A stretch of DNA of 5,440 nucleotides from Gammaproteobacteria bacterium (lineage in GTDB: Bacteria; Pseudomonadota; Gammaproteobacteria; Methylococcales; Methylomonadaceae). The position numbers and the translations under genes are program-made. The stretch lies in assembly GCA_024276805.1 (NCBI GenBank), contig JAJRWJ010000397.1:1-5440 (forward strand), written 5' to 3'. Under the pieces are notes generated by a model, which had not been told where the DNA came from, did not search any database, and saw only the letters and a program-made list of their open reading frames with translations. Of the stretch, positions 5,222 through 5,440 are shown in pieces (the stretch's first letter is position 1; each line of letters begins with the position of its first letter).

Positions 5222-5293
5222 AGGGTACGCATCGCGTACCATGACAAACATAAAACATTAAAATCATGCTGTCTGGTACGCGATGTGTGCCCT
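5222..5293. repeat. large inverted repeat with nested palindromes
   Basis: The arm 5222-5241 pairs with 5274-5293 over 20 bp with only two G-T wobbles, around a 32-base AT-rich loop. The left arm itself contains a perfect palindrome, GGTACGC-ATC-GCGTACC (5224-5240); the right arm holds its diverged copy. The arrangement of two facing REP-like units is like a BIME or a small MITE. The outer sequence (AGGGTACGC and GTGTGCCCTAC) resembles the repeat at 3811-3838. It lies 27 bases downstream of the stop codon of the minus-strand gene at 5320-5440. Confidence 0.65.
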
Positions 5294-5319
5294 ACATTCA
5301 ATAATCTGACAAAGTAGAA

Positions 5320-5440
5320 TCAGTCCTGTTCCGGCATATCCTGAACGATCAACACATAGGGTTCGCCCAGCGGAAATTTATCATCGGGTTTCTGGAAGTA
5401 AATCACCTTGCCATAGGTTTCATTGACGGCCGGCAGGAGC
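5320..5440 (-). CDS. 3' end of an unidentified minus-strand gene
   Basis: Reading the minus strand from the right edge, one frame is open for 39 codons and ends at TGA (complement of 5320-5322). The peptide contains LLPAVNETYGKVIYFQK, then PDDKFPLGEPYVLIVQD, and ends MPEQD. The composition is protein-like and codon use (CTG, GTG, ATC, GAA, CAG) matches the other genes. The family was not recognised and the rest lies outside the window. It runs in the same direction as the peroxidase gene, 355 bases upstream of that gene's start, so the two could share a transcript if the repeats and terminator between them are passed. Confidence 0.6.
   Translation of the reverse strand, partial: LLPAVNETYGKVIYFQKPDDKFPLGEPYVLIVQDMPEQD

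Noticed and set aside
4984..5293. CRISPR array or integron attC cluster
   Set aside because: The inverted repeats differ in sequence and spacing, there is no repeated unit with unique spacers, and no integrase or cas gene is present.

Overview
The window looks like chromosomal DNA of a gammaproteobacterium, moderately GC-rich. The evidence is the gene order mtaD - ubiG - mupP - YciK-like SDR, which is the order I recall for Pseudomonas (around PA3170-PA3173), together with several short palindromic repeats of the kind scattered through gammaproteobacterial intergenic DNA. No phage, IS, integrase, CRISPR or tRNA sequence was seen.

Layout. On the plus strand, 1-648 is the C-terminal half of an MtaD-type amidohydrolase (methylthioadenosine/S-adenosylhomocysteine deaminase). 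A 436-base gap (649-1084) follows, holding palindromes, one REP-like repeat and a probable sigma70 promoter. Then comes a tight block: ubiG (1085-1795), mupP (1802-2482), a YciK-like short-chain dehydrogenase (2473-3201, overlapping mupP by 10 bases) and sufT (3211-3759). Gaps inside the block are 6 and 9 bases, so it reads as one operon joining ubiquinone methylation, muropeptide recycling, an uncharacterised oxidoreductase and Fe-S cluster maturation. The striking point is that ubiG carries an in-frame TAA at codon 84, while the rest of the gene is full length, in frame and well conserved.

A convergent gap (3760-3890) holds two further palindromic repeats. On the minus strand, 4964-3891 encodes an exported diheme cytochrome c peroxidase-like protein. 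By spacing alignment to Pseudomonas CcpA it has MauG-type features: no His at the CcpA His71 position, and Tyr313 in place of the Met275 heme ligand. It also has Leu104 where CcpA has its inter-heme Trp94.

The 355 bases upstream of this peroxidase (4965-5319) are the most unusual part of the window. At least nine inverted repeats of different sequence lie almost end to end and fill about four fifths of 4984-5293. The one nearest the gene is a textbook intrinsic terminator in the minus orientation: a 10-bp perfect stem, then six T, running straight into the GGAG ribosome binding site. Only 12 bases separate the T-run from the start codon, so transcription of the peroxidase must apparently pass through it. 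This suggests an attenuator or a structured leader RNA. At 5320-5440 the last 39 codons of another minus-strand gene enter the window; its product was not recognised.
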